A stretch of DNA of 64,000 bases from positions 8,037,702-8,101,701 of the forward strand of contig QXEO01000411.1 of the NCBI GenBank assembly GCA_007115705.1, read 5' to 3'. This DNA comes from Dactylis glomerata. Taxonomy: Eukaryota; Streptophyta; Magnoliopsida; Poales; Poaceae. Numbering within the stretch: the first letter of the stretch is position 1; every line of letters begins with the position of its first letter. This document shows positions 1 through 11,526 of the stretch, piece after piece. The notes beneath the pieces are model-generated. The model did not search any database. It was not told the DNA's origin and was given only the letters and a program-made list of their open reading frames with translations. Position numbers and translations under genes: made by a program.

Positions 1-468
1 AATGATAATGCATATAAACTTGAGCTTCCTGCAGAGATGGGCATGGTAAGTCCTTCATTTAACATTGCAGATTTGAAACCATATTTTGGAGAAGAAGATG
101 AGATTGTGTCGAGGACGACTTCAATTTAAGAAGGGGAGGATGATGAGGACATCCCTACGGTTGATACAACCGTTGCACCTACAGCCACACTTCCTCATGT
201 TCCACAATTCCAAGGACCTCTCACAAGAGCTCGTGCACGCCAACTGAATTATCAGGTACTTTCGTTTCTAGGAACTATTCCTAATATTCATGAGAATATG
301 ATGCTGCCTAAATTAGATGTGTTTATGTTACTTAGGAATGATGGGCCTAGCATGGATGAGAGGGACAAGCATTGGAGCATGATCATGCATGGAGATGATG
401 GCAGCAATTGTGTGAGGATTCAAGATGACGCTACAAGTGAAGATTTCAGAACCTTGAAGCCACCATAA
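1..468 (+). pseudogene. pol: Gypsy polyprotein C-terminus (integrase tail), partial
   Basis: Frame 1 reads from base 1 through a segment of the type LELP...SPSFNIADLKPYFGEED, which is the usual junction after a gypsy integrase core. An acidic GEDDEDIP stretch and a GPLTRARAR segment follow, typical of the C-terminal tail of plant gypsy polyproteins. An in-frame TAA at 127-129 interrupts it, where a glutamine codon is likely ancestral. The natural-looking stop is TAA at 466-468. The catalytic domains lie upstream of the window. The tail is probably part of the DNA-binding and targeting end of integrase, but no specific function can be read from it. Confidence 0.7.
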
Positions 469-1078
469 TGATGCAAGGATGCTTGGACGAAATTCACAAG
501 TTACCAAATCCCAAAATTTGTCCAAGGCTTTATATGGTGCTGCATCACCTTATTTTATGGGTTAAACCCATGTATTTTTGTCCTAGATAATTTAGGGATT
601 TTCTGGAGGCTGTTTGAGTGGAAATCGGCCCATCTAGGGTTATTTTCGGATGGCCCAATAGGGTTGTATGAAAATCCCTACCCTTTCCCTCATATATACC
701 TCTTCCTAGCCGTCATTAGAACTTGGATTTTGTTTAGTGAAAGACTTAGCCATGAGCTACCCTTCGCCATAGGCACAAGTGTCAAACCGACCTTCTGTAC
801 TACGCACAGACAGAATCCCACCTCTTTAATAAAGCCTTCATCTATATTCGCAATATCTTGATTGCAACTATAATTCTTGCTGGTTCTTCGATTGCTTGCA
901 GGGATTGATCCTCGTGATCAGGTTGATCTAGCTCCGGCGTGATCAATAGCCTCGGAAGTTGGTGTATCGATTGCTAAGGCGCAACGTCTCGCATGTTTGT
1001 AGTCGGATCGTCAACGTCGACCTCCACCATAATCGTAGTTATCGTCTCATCGAAAGATTGGGCACCTTTCCCCTATCA
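469..1078 (+). repeat. Z 3' untranslated region and 3' LTR
   Basis: This is non-coding sequence between the polyprotein stop and the element end. A TATATA motif at 693-698 fits an LTR promoter. The terminal CA at 1078 fits an LTR end. I could not fix the LTR start, because no clear polypurine tract followed by TG stands out and the partner LTR is not in the window. Confidence 0.55.
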
Positions 1079-2650
1079 TTATGCCAAGTGGCATGATTTT
1101 CGTGTCACCAACAATTTGCATTGTGAAAACATTTGGCCGAAATATAGCTTGAACATGACTTTTAAAATCTCAAGGATGAGCAACTAGGGTTTTGAATTCC
1201 TAGGTTTCTTCATGCATGAGAGTGCATGGTAGGAGTTCACCAAAATTAGTGGGTGCCCAAAAATGCAAGAAATGGCATGGCTACAATTTTCCTGCATTTT
1301 TTTGGTAATAAGAAAATAAGACAAGAAGATAGTTTGATACATGCGATCTCTTTTTATGAAAGAGGGTTGATAATATGTATGAATAACATTTCCATTTGTT
1401 GATTGAGGCGAGTTGCCTTTTTGGAGAGAGTGGGTGGTGATTGCTAAGAAGTGATCCAAGGTTCATCAAGAAATACCAAGGATGGATTTAGTTTTGTCTA
1501 GAACTCAAAACTAACCCATAGTCACTATGGAAAGGTTCCAAAATATCATGGAAAGGTTATGGATTGTTAGAGTAGGTCAAGAAGAAGAGAAGTAGGGCAT
1601 ATGAGAGTCCCTACTAAATTCATTTCGAAAATTAAAAGTGTGGAGAAAAGGGAATCTACTGAAATTCAAATGGTCACTGAATTGATTAGGGTCAGAAATA
1701 AGAGTGAAACAAGTGGCAAATGGCCTCAATTGTCCAAGTGGTAATGGAGAGAATAGAAGATCAAATGAGAAAGATGAATTCTAGGAGGGTACATTATCAT
1801 GGATGGACCATATGAGCTTAATACAATTGTATGAAAACTTAAACCTTTAACATAAGTGAAGATAGGACCAAGTTTGGAAATATGATGATTTGGCATTTTA
1901 TCTAGACTCTTTGATATTGCTTGGCTTCATTCAGATGCTCTCAAGCATCAATAAGGGGTTATGAGTAATAATGAGTAGAGGAAATCCTCCAAGCAAAGAA
2001 TTTATACACACACAAAGTAGTCAAGCAGAGTCAAAACTCAGTCAAGCACATGCAATAATAGCTCATCAGGAGAGCAATGGTCTGAGGAAGTGCTACATGG
2101 GGATCATGCCTTTGGGATTGTTGAAAAGAGTTTCAAATGAGGGGAGGGGGGGTAATGATTTCGTAAATAATTTATAAACAAGTGAGGACATAAATATCTC
2201 CTTTATCAAGCTTTCTAGAAGGGGTTTGAAAACCACTTGCCAAAGGTTTATAGAGAATAGTAGTTTTGTAAAATGGTGGGATCATAAAACCATGTCCCTG
2301 TAGTTTTATAAATACTTAGGTTTGGGTAAAGCTTTTGTTTTAAAAATAGATCTTGGCTCCTGTTTTGGAAAATTAAAATATTTTAAAATAAAGGAGGTGC
2401 CAAGATATTTTACTTTGATAAAAAAACTAGTAACCCAAAGGATGGCATGATCACTAGATCACAAAAATTGAGTTGGTCCACAAACTCACCCATCAAACAA
2501 TACTCTTGCAAACAAGATTTTCACAACAATCCAGGCAAACACATACGAAACTCTATTTTATTTATCTAGTTGCAAAAAAGTTTTTGTTGGTCCTCATTTT
2601 TGCATTACCAAACTTAGCTTAGACAGGGTTACAAAAAGTGGGGCGTTACA
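1079..2650 (-). repeat. B 3' LTR, first 1.57 kb, interrupted by Z
   Basis: On the minus strand this begins TGTAACGCCCC at 2650 and aligns nearly base for base with 23730 down to 22160. It stops matching at about 1079, exactly where Z ends. The rest of this LTR should lie to the left of Z, beyond the window. No coding content is visible. The short open frames are not conserved between the two copies in any meaningful way. Confidence 0.85.
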
Positions 2651-2687
2651 ACTCTTCCCCCTTAAACAGAATCTCATCCTGAGATTC
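2651..2687 (-). other. B polypurine tract and adjacent hairpin
   Basis: Read on the minus strand, AAGGGGGAAGAGT lies directly before the LTR and is the plus-strand primer site. Immediately upstream is a perfect hairpin, GAATCTCA GGA TGAGATTC (2669-2687). Elements C and D carry the same hairpin position with different pairing bases. Confidence 0.85.
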
Positions 2688-4918
2688 CTAAGCGTGGTAG
2701 TAAGAGGTGCTGAGACTAAGTTAGAGTTAGGCCTCAACGGTTGCTCTTCCAACTCACTAGTGATACTTTGAGTCGCGTCAAAGACTTGCTTTGGCCGAAG
2801 GTGTAGATCATCTTCATTTGCTGAAGTTGATGGCTGAAGAGTTGATGTTGCCGAAGGTATCTTGTCGAAACCTCGTCGAGACACTTTTAAGGTTAGCGGG
2901 GTCAGGCTATCTAGTATGTCCAAAAGGATCTCAGCTCGCAATCGAGGTCCTGAAGAGTCGAGGCTTCTCGGGTAGCTTTTGTTGGCTTAGAGTCGTTTCT
3001 TACTTCATTGTTGCTTGATGGAATCTTTAAATCTCTGTGTCGCACCTTGAAGCTTGACATTGGCGTAGACCTTTAATATCGAGCTTGCAGTCCTCTGAGG
3101 ATGGTAGATAAGAGCATTTATGCGTTGGTCTTGATATGCATGTCAAATCTGTCAACTTAGTCCTCTACGCTTCCTAACTACCAAGGCACAGGTTAGTCCT
3201 AATAGAAACCATTCTTCTGGGTTGTCTTGTGCTGGAGCTGAAAACGCTTCAGGTGGCGGCGCACCACCAATGGTGTGTCTTCCAGTAGTCAATGATCTAC
3301 TCCTTCTTGTCTTCGGGTTGGTGGAGACCATTGAAGATCTTCTTGCCCTCCATCTTCTTGTAGCCTTGAGGATCTTGAGGTATATTGGGATACGTTGAGT
3401 TGACTTCATCTTCTGAGAAATCTTCATGTGGATTTCTACCCATGGCATAAGACCGTATTGGTTTCAAACCCGTCCAAACTTGAACGAGCGAGTGAGTTAG
3501 TTAGAAAAGTCTTCACTTATTCTCGTTGTTACCTCCCTTGGTATCTCCTAAATGCGGAGCCGACATTGATGTCTTGATTTTGGAGAGTCTTCACTCTTCT
3601 ATTTGCTTAATGGAGATCAAGCACGCGGGTCTTCGGGCTTCAACTGCGATAACGGGTTTGATACTTCTATGCTCAATGTTAGTTGGCTGGTTAGAAGATT
3701 AGCAAGTGTTGGGGTGTTAAGAGAGTACCGCCAATGTCAGCGATCTCTAGATTTAAGGTTAGGCGATCTGGGTTAGTGAAGTCTTTGTCTTCTAGAAGTC
3801 CCTTGTAGTCCAGGCGGGTCTATCTTCTGCTCCCTTGACGTTGTAGAGAGGTCTTGATGAAGCTTGAGACACTCAGCACAAATTGTTGTATGAGATCTCG
3901 CGTATGTGTTGCGAGAAGAGTTATAATCCTCTATTATCAAAGTTAGAGTTAGAATTCTACTTTGAACTACCTATGCTACTCGAGCTGACGTAAATGGATG
4001 GGAGGGAAACACATTTTAGGGAGGTCTTTCTATTTGGGGTTTTACATGTCATAGGGGTTTGTAAGGCTAAAAGGCCAAGTCAATCATGAGCACAAAGTAC
4101 AACCCACATTCAAGAAGCACACAAGACAACTACGAAACACTATCAAGAACACACAAGGCAAACAACAAACAATTGCACAAATCACACGAGGTACTTCAAG
4201 TACCAACGATGCGTAACAACTCGCGATGTTTGGGGTTAGTCCTATTCATCCTAGGGTCATGGTTGGCCATAGTTGTTGATGTCTTCATTCTCCTTGACTC
4301 TCGCTTCAGCAAAAACTTGATGGCAGTTGGTGGTGAAGCTGCAGCATTGTTGAACTGTCGATGCAGAGTTGGGAAGTGCAAATTTATAGGTCTTGTTGTC
4401 TCGCATCACATTGATGTGGGGCCTTCGGAAGGGTCATTGAAGTTCTCCATATGTGGCAATGTCTCATGACAGGCCTTAAAATTTCTAGTCGAGCAATTGA
4501 GTACTTGGTCCTTGGCAACTGCAAAAGTGCGAGTCTAGGGAGGAACAAGGTCAACTTCTCGACAGAGCCGTTGGTGTCAACCAAAGGCAAAGTATTTGTC
4601 AATGTCCTTCTTTCTTTGCAGCTGGAGAGGTTTGAAGACGTCCTTCTGAGTAGTTGCTCCATCATGTGCTGCTAAACTTTAGGTCTATTTGGGGTACAAC
4701 ATCGAGTATTTAGATTTTGAAGGGGATGAGATGAGATAGTAAAAGCGGTGACAACCTTGGCAAACAGAGAGATAAGATTAGAAGTTTTTGAATAGTTGAG
4801 GATAGTATAAGCCACTATATTGGATATTTTAGAAAATTAAACTTTGCAGTTAGTTTTACCCAAAATATCACCTTCCTAACTAACGCCCATGCTAACTAGG
4901 GTCTCCTAAAGTCAGGAT

Positions 4919-4931
4919 GGCTCTGATACCA
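4919..4931 (-). other. B primer binding site (tRNA-iMet)
   Basis: The minus strand reads TGGTATCAGAGCC, complementary to the 3' end of initiator methionine tRNA. It lies a few bases after an LTR end ...CCCCACA at 4936. This fixes B's orientation and marks the end of its 5' LTR. Confidence 0.9.
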
Positions 4932-4935
4932 ACTC

Positions 4936-6686
4936 TGTGGGGACCCCAGATTACCCATCCGGAATACCCGATATGCATACAATTCACGATCCCATGATCA
5001 GTGTGTCGTGAATCCACATATCCGAGTTGATACCAGAATTACATCATCCATTACGGTACCGAATAACATGCTTACAATTGGTCACATGACCAATTTTGAT
5101 ATTGCCACGCAGGGCAAGTTTACAACTAAGCAGCGGATACCAACGTCGTTAATGACCCACATCACGCCTACTACCCTACAGGCAACTGACTGGGAGACGT
5201 TCCTAGTTCGCACTGGCGTCATCGTAACGACCTTGATCTTCCTCATAGTCTTCTCCATAGTCTGACCAAGTTAATAGCCAGGGACAAAGCTGTGAGTACA
5301 TTTGAATTATACTCGCAAACTATCTAAGGGGAGAGAGTTTGATATGCAGTATAGCTGTAGCAAGGATAGGCTCTAGTCTAGTTTACTTTCTTTGAAAACC
5401 CATCTTAGTCGATATAGCATGTCCAGAACCATGTTCTAAGACATATCTATATCCTTATTAAAAACATTTATAATTTTTTTTTTGTAAACTCTCTAGGAAG
5501 GGGGAAACCCTTTTTCGTTCAGAAACCAGGTCAATCGAACATGAACATCTCCATTCATAAAACCAGGTCAATCACACATGACCATCTCTAATTTCTCAGC
5601 AGTACCCTGCAAGTACTCCTACCCATACCCATGCCACGGCAGTACCCTCTGAGTACTCCGTCCGGCACCTTTCTCCATTTTTTTTTCGGAGAACCACTTT
5701 TAAAACCAAAACTGCATTGGGCAATGTAGTGATCTTTCCAACCGTCCATGACCGAGGACTCGGCTATTCGAATAGGTTTACACTCTGCAGAGGTTGTACA
5801 CTTTACTCACAATCATCCAGATACTCATCGTGTGGGCATCTTCCCCGCATAACATCATATGCCATGACAAGCACCCGATCGTAGTTTTTCACCTATCCAC
5901 CTTAGCATAAGATCTACCGCCAAGAGGGGTATCCCTCAACACCAAAGCGCAAGTGGCTGTTTGACCCAGGAGTTGCAAATTCCCCAGCCCACTCGACCCT
6001 TCAGAATGACACTACCCGTAGTAGTCATGTACTCACGGTAGCTCATTATTCAATGAGGGCTCTCGGGTTGTACCCCTTCCCCCTAAAAAGGTGACAAAGC
6101 GAGCTTGGGTAACCGCTCCTACCCAGCGTGCCACGGAAAAGGTGTCGATGGTCGGACAGCCATTACATTTTGTAGATCCATACTAAGATGAACAAACTAT
6201 TCCACTACGCCCCGTCCCATACCAGGGTAATTGTAGTTGCATGGGTTAATTGTTCTGAACACTACAAAGAAACACCAATGTTTTTCTTATGAAACCAAAC
6301 TTGTCTCCAACTCCGGGATGTTCATCCCCACCTTATTTTCAAAATCTCATTTTGGAATCCATCAATGGAATAGCTTCCTATTCCAAGGTTTTCGAAGTCA
6401 TTTTCAAACATCCCAATTGAGTGTTCCCAACCTAGAGTTTTGCTCCACTACAAGGTTTTCCAAAGGCCATGATGCTACCCATCAAGCCACTAACCCAGGG
6501 GATAAGTAGGTGTCGAGAGGGTGTCATCCATGAGGATGATAACAAATGACTTGTGGAGCCAAGTCGCCAATAATTGCTATCTAGAGGTAATAGCAGTATA
6601 AAATCATGCAATTTCATAAACATTTATAAAGCATGCAATAAGTAAGACTAGGATCAGATATGAATCAAGTTAGACGGCTTGCTTTG
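4936..6686 (-). repeat. B 5' LTR, primer-site-proximal part
   Basis: This is non-coding and AT-rich. It continues on the far side of element C at 19639. It contains, on the minus strand at about 5740-5806, a conserved block (CTCTGCAGAG...ATTCGAATAGCC...GGTCATGGACGG) that is also present in C, the solo LTR and D'. The last five bases, CTTTG (6682-6686), are the left target duplication of C. Confidence 0.8.
6682..6686. repeat. Target site duplication of C, left copy (CTTTG)
   Basis: CTTTG directly precedes the TGTAACAACT start of C's LTR. The identical CTTTG follows the second LTR at 19634-19638. Confidence 0.95.
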
Positions 6687-7644
6687 TGTAACAACTCAGA
6701 ATTTGTAACCCAAGTCTTATTAAATAAAGTGCCACAAATTGGACCCAAATAAAACTTTTTATTCATTATTGTATGCATACATGTATTCTCTTTATTTGTA
6801 TTTCTATGATTTTATGTGTGTTCTTTTTGTTTGAGCATTGGATAGATCACTCCAAGTGAACCAACAGAATCAATTAAGAAGATTAGTAAGAAGCAAAGAA
6901 ACCAGAAATGAAAATAAGTAAGAAAGAGATAAAGTTAATAAGATCTAGGATTTATTATTGACTACACCACTTTGAGACCTTAGATAAAGAATTCTGTAAT
7001 CCAAATCAGTAATTGGCCAACTAGTTGAGCTTAACCAAGTTATAGACTACCACAACCAACAAAGATCTACCAAAAATTTAAATTGGAACACCACACAAAC
7101 TTGAGCAAAAGTTGGAATCTGAAACAGCAACCATTTCAATTTTGAAATATAATTTTTTGCAAAACTCATTCTTTCTCCAGAACAAAAATATGCCAGGGTA
7201 CCTTATCCAATATGATGAGCACCCAAAGTGTCAAATTTGAAAAATTCGAATTTTGAGTTCTTGTAAGCATTTCGTTGAACACTGGCAGGAGCAAATCGAG
7301 TGAGATCAAACTTCACTGGTGCAGCACTGTTCTGGCTCGACCAAGTGCTGTAGCCATGCTCTCTGGCCGCGCCTCGATCGATTCCAGCCCCCTCTGCCCC
7401 GACCCAAGCCATGGAAGAAGGAGGAGAAGAGGAGAGAACACCCAGGACCCCCTCCCAGTAACCCACTGTCCCGCGCGATGCCGACCATCTGGAAGGCGCC
7501 AGAGGAGACCCACAGTCCCCCGCGGCCGAACCAGAACCCTCCCAGCACGCGAGCGTGAACGCCGTGACCGGAGCGAGCTTGCAACGCCGCCAGGACCCCC
7601 GCATCGTCGAGCTTCTGGTCGCCTTGCTCCCGGCCACCTGAGGC

Positions 7645-7652
7645 TATAAAAA
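7645..7652 (+). promoter_or_regulatory. TATA box of C 5' LTR
   Basis: TATAAAAA sits between the AT-rich U3 and a GC-rich leader. Transcription would start roughly 30 bases downstream, near 7680. The same box is present in the 3' LTR. Confidence 0.8.
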
Positions 7653-7916
7653 GCCCCTCCGATCAAACGAAGGAACGCACCTCATCCCCAGCTACCTCCC
7701 AGACATCGCCGCTCACTCCCTCTCGCTCTGCTTCGCTGTAGCCAGCCTCGCCGGCGCAGTACTGGACGAGCGGAGCGCCGTCGCGTCCGACCACCCGGGA
7801 GCTCGCTGCTGCAGGGAATCGGAAGAGGAGGAGCACCGCCGCCAATCCCGCACGTCGCCGATGAGCTCTGCTTCCCCTACGCCTTGCCCTCGCCGTCGAA
7901 CGATCGTCGCTACTCG

Positions 7917-7925
7917 CAGGTGAGC
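7917..7925 (+). other. Candidate 5' splice site in C leader
   Basis: CAG|GTGAGC matches the plant splice-donor consensus, and it lies about 240 bases after the expected transcription start. Similar donors at the same relative place occur in the solo LTR (37159), in D (59109) and in B on the minus strand (20827-20832). Candidate acceptors lie directly before ORF0 and gag. Confidence 0.5.
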
Positions 7926-10253
7926 TCCCGCCCGTGCTGAGGAAGAAGACGATCGCGAGCCGTTAGATCTTGATCGGACGACAACTTACCGATTCGGGAT
8001 TTGTTAAGTGGGCTGACATCGCGACCCCACCTGTCAGTCCCCTTTTTATTTCTTTTCCCCGCGCGAAACAGTATCGGGCCGGCCCGTTCGGCTTTTGACT
8101 GAATTGGGCCCAGGAGGTTTAGAAGCGGTCCGTTTCGTTTTTAATTAATTCCCGCCCTTTTCATTTATTTCAAACCTGTTTCAAATGTTATTTTCAAACT
8201 TTAATTCCTAGAGTTTTACAAAGCCAAATCTAGCAAATAAATATTCGTTGGGAAGCTTATGAAATACTCTGTCCAACAGTCCTGGTTAGAATTCAAAATA
8301 AGTTAGGAATTAAAATGGTTATGAATAGTGTGACCATAGCTTGTTAATTAATGAAGGACTTCTAGAAATTTATTTAAGCTATCAAAAATCATGAAAATAA
8401 AAATGTGAACTTGCTAATGACCCCTCTTACTGTTAGTCAACACTAATCTACCCCAAACCCTATTAGTGTGATCATTTAGACCCTAATCCCAACCTATCTG
8501 GTAGCATAGAATGACAAATCACAATTACACACTTAGAATGAAATGGTCCTCAATGCAATTCACTTAGTGGACCATTCCCACCTAAACTTGTCTTAGTAAC
8601 CCTAACCCACCTCCAATGCTGCACCAATAAACCACCTTTGCTACTTAGTAAAGAATCTAGCTTGCACCCTTGAAGAAAACTTAGAAGAAAGACTTACAAT
8701 CTAACACCATAACAATGCAACATGAATGCTTTGGTTAACAAACAAAGATGTGTGCTTGGTGTGTTGTTAGCTTGGTGAAGTGATGGTGTGCTTTGTGTTT
8801 ATTCGTTATTAGATGCTAGTGTTGCCGAGGAGGATATTGGAGGGGATTATTATTATCAAGAAGAAGAAGAGAACCCCGGACACTTTGCCAACCAAGGCAA
8901 GCCATCTTTTGATTCATACTCCCACTACCTAGTTTTAATATTGCATTCTACTTGTTTTAAGTAAATTGCATGATTGAATTGCTAGAGTAGAATGATAGAA
9001 GCATATTGATGTCTTGATTATCAAGAGCATCAAGCTGAGTTTATCCAACCCTAGTAGTAGTACTATCACTCAATGTAGTTGCTTAGTCGCTAATAAAAGA
9101 TGAGGCTATCTCTGGAGGAACCCCAGTTGAAAGGTGGTGACTTACATTGAACTTGAAATGGTAGATTACTCCTACATAATGGCTTTCTAAAAAAGAAAGT
9201 AATCTTGACTAAGAACTATGAAATATATTTCTCAATGACAACGAGTGATGTACTATGGGAGCCAATTTTACCGTACAACCACATTACCCCTGTATGGGAA
9301 GGGGCTTAGTCCGTAGTTTGTTTATCTTAGTATGGGAGGCCTTGTGTCAAAGCTTCATGGAAGGACTCCACGGGCGGATACTTCTTGACCAAGTGGATTC
9401 CACTAACCCGGTACCCGGGATGGGCAGAACTAGAGGCGTCGGAGCGGGAGATCCCGTATCCCGGGCTCTAGGGAAGGATCCTATACTAGGATGAGCAAGT
9501 GAAAGAATTTGTTTGATTATCTGAAACTCGCATACTTGTGTATGACGAACCGTGGATTTCTCCCGGCAGATGTATCGAATCTTGTGGGTAAAGTGTACCC
9601 CTCTGCAGAGGTTTTTGAAACTATTCGAATAGCCGCGTCCGCGGTCATGGACGGTTGGTGAGCTGTACTTGACTTTTGTCAAACTAAAAATGACAATGGT
9701 GAACTTGGTGAATGACTTGTTGGAAATGTTTTTGACATACTTGTAGTCCTCTCTAGATGGAACTTAGAGAACTAAACCTCTTTTCTACCAATGAACCTTC
9801 TTGGGAAATAAAACTAGCCTTTGCAAATAAACTTAGTGCTTAGTCCACTAATCCAAACATGCATATCTACTTCATCCTTCATTTATAAGATGGTTTGCGA
9901 GTGCATCCAATGTAGTCACGGCTGTGTCCCTGGCTATCAACTTGGCCAGACTATGGGGAGGAATACCCGGAGGAAGGGTATGAGGAGGAGTACCAGAACT
10001 AAGATCATCTCCGTGAGTCGCCATTGCCTGTAGGTGAAGGCATGGGCCGAAGACGTTATTTTTTTCCGCTGCTATATTGTGTTGTAATATGACTTGGTCT
10101 ATATGACCATTGTATTTGAACTATCGTACAGTAATGTCTATGGAACTGTGGTATCGACTACGTTATGTAAATCACAACAATGGTTCTGGGATTGTGATGG
10201 ATTACATAACGGGCACTTCGAATTTGTGATCAAATTTGAGGTTCTTTACAAGT

Positions 10254-10266
10254 TGGTATCAGAGCC
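10254..10266 (+). other. C primer binding site (tRNA-iMet)
   Basis: TGGTATCAGAGCC starts three bases after the LTR end and is complementary to the 3' end of initiator methionine tRNA. Confidence 0.95.
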
Positions 10267-10465
10267 TAGGCTGACCATAGGAGACCTTAGTTAGAATGGG
10301 CGTTAAACAAAACCTTGATAAAAGAAAGATACAAGAACGGTTGCAAAAATTGCTTAGTCTTTCCTCTCTAGTTGCAAAGTTTTATACATACTTCAGCTTT
10401 TGCTTACTTAAAAATTTTGCACACTTGAGTTGATCACTAACTTGAACTAATTTAAAATTTTGTAG

Positions 10466-11248
10466 ATGGCCCTGGTATTCACTGAGCAGTACCAGTTGGG
10501 CCAAGGTGGCAGCCTTTGTTTCGAGCGCGACCTCACCACCTTGACCTTGTTCCTGAACCGTTTGTACCCGGAGTTCAAGGGAGCCGTGCTCAATGAGCAC
10601 CCGGATGGAGAGCTACGGTGGCTCATCAGAGCTAGTTGCCGTGGCAAGAAGGGGATGTTGGGTTCTCCAAGGGTCAAGTTTGAGCTTGTGGAGAACACTT
10701 GGGCCGATGGTTTGGTCCGAGCGATGCAGGAGATGCACGCCCGCTTGTGCGGACTGCATGTTGAGGAGGTTCAGGGAGGACGCTTCAAGGACTTTGCTCG
10801 GCGTGATGCGGATGGACGTCCCGCAAACATGCCCGGGCAGAATGAGCCGAGTACCTACATCGACCACATGGACTTCTTGCTGTACTCCACTCAGCAGGAG
10901 GCCGACCGTGCCCGTACTAGGGCCAACCTCGAGCACGTTGCACTGGTGGAGGCAAGGAGCACCACCAGGATTCTTGCGAAGGAGCGCAAGAGCCTTCGTC
11001 GCCAGCGCGATGAGAAGGAACAGGACCTTGAGGAGTTGAAGGCCAATGTGGCGGAGTTGACTGCGTACATTGAGAGTCTTGAGGATCACCTTGGTGAGGA
11101 GGAAGGCATTGATCTCCGCAAGGAGGATAATGCCCTCATTAGTGATGAGGATGACTTCATGGAGGACCTCGATGATCCGGAGGATGGTGGACACAATGGA
11201 TTCATTGTGAGTGACGAGGAGGAAGACCCCGAGGAGCCCGCTGTTTAG
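10466..11248 (+). CDS. ORF0 of C: 260-aa protein upstream of gag, function unknown
   Basis: This is an intact sense-strand ORF between the primer site and gag. The ATG is preceded directly by TTTTGTAG, a plausible 3' splice site, which supports this start. Residues 1-130 look globular with conserved-looking aromatic and charged positions. Residues about 140-215 are rich in Arg, Glu, Lys and Leu with heptad-like spacing, consistent with a coiled coil. The last 40 residues are strongly acidic (EDDFMEDLDDPEDGG, EEEDPEEPAV). I see no zinc knuckle, protease or signal peptide. Extra ORFs in this position are known for some plant gypsy elements, but I do not recognise a characterised domain. It is uninterrupted in a young element, so selection for function is plausible. 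A structural or regulatory role is inference only. Confidence 0.75.
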   Translation: MALVFTEQYQLGQGGSLCFERDLTTLTLFLNRLYPEFKGAVLNEHPDGELRWLIRASCRGKKGMLGSPRVKFELVENTWADGLVRAMQEMHARLCGLHVEEVQGGRFKDFARRDADGRPANMPGQNEPSTYIDHMDFLLYSTQQEADRARTRANLEHVALVEARSTTRILAKERKSLRRQRDEKEQDLEELKANVAELTAYIESLEDHLGEEEGIDLRKEDNALISDEDDFMEDLDDPEDGGHNGFIVSDEEEDPEEPAV

Positions 11249-11307
11249 ACTCGAGCTCCATGTGTTATCTAGTATGAGTTCCACTTTAGTCTTCACTTCG
11301 TGTAGGT

Positions 11308-11526
11308 GTGAGTTGTATCCCCCTCTCTAGTAGACGAGTCGCAATGGTTTGAGGTAAACCATTTGTAATACGTGAACTCGTGTGTGTGATATGTTTGATG
11401 AGTGATGAATGAAATTTGAATTTGGCCTCTAAAGGCCTTAGTAAAACAAAAATTGCATCATCCATGTTACCTTTAAATCTTAGCAAGTTAGCTTTTTCCC
11501 TCTTGTCTTACACACCTTATCTTCAG
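11308..11526 (+). other. Candidate 219-nt intron between ORF0 and gag
   Basis: The segment begins GTGAGT, a perfect plant donor. It ends with a pyrimidine-rich stretch and TTATCTTCAG placed directly before the gag ATG at 11527. Even if this exact intron is not used, the acceptor could pair with the leader donor at 7920 to give a gag message without ORF0. This has been read from sequence only. Confidence 0.4.

Larger units (their letters stand above)
1..1078 (+). mobile_element. Element Z: 3' end of a Ty3/gypsy retrotransposon
   Basis: The window opens inside the last part of a gypsy polyprotein, followed by a non-coding tail and an LTR that ends in ...CTATCA at 1078. The next five bases, TTATG, fall inside a sequence that matches the LTR of element B near 22160. 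Z therefore most likely inserted into B's LTR, and TTATG is its right-hand target duplication. The left half of Z lies outside the window. The lineage is uncertain: the tail looks like chromovirus or CRM/Reina-type integrase C-termini, but no chromodomain is visible here. Confidence 0.75.
2651..4935 (-). other. B internal domain, essentially non-coding
   Basis: About 2.3 kb lies between the primer site and the polypurine tract. No gag, protease, RT or integrase motif can be read on either strand. The open frames here (for example 3152-3448 and 4384-4665 on the minus strand) are short and lack recognisable motifs. The first bases after the primer site resemble the same region of element C (a shared block of the type AGGAGACC..TAGTTAG.ATGGGCG). 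B and C are therefore related although B has no genes. Confidence 0.65.
6687..10250 (+). repeat. C 5' LTR
   Basis: 3564 bp, TG...CA ends. It has an AT-rich U3, a TATA box at 7645, a GC-rich leader of about 270 bp, a splice-donor-like CAG|GTGAGC at 7920, then a long AT-rich part. GC-rich open frames around 7203-7845 on both strands recur unchanged in the 3' LTR. They are composition artefacts of the leader, not genes. The block at 9588-9656 is shared with other LTR families in the window. Confidence 0.97.

Noticed and set aside
7203..7845. Several long open frames on both strands in the GC-rich leader of C's LTR (and again at 16586-17228)
   Set aside because: They overlap in four frames, are present in both LTRs, and have no domain. 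High GC content alone explains them.
10593..11296. Antisense and alternate-frame ORFs across ORF0 (10593-11039 plus, 10613-11296 minus)
   Set aside because: Shadows of the ORF0 frame. The ORF0 frame has the better start context and sensible composition.
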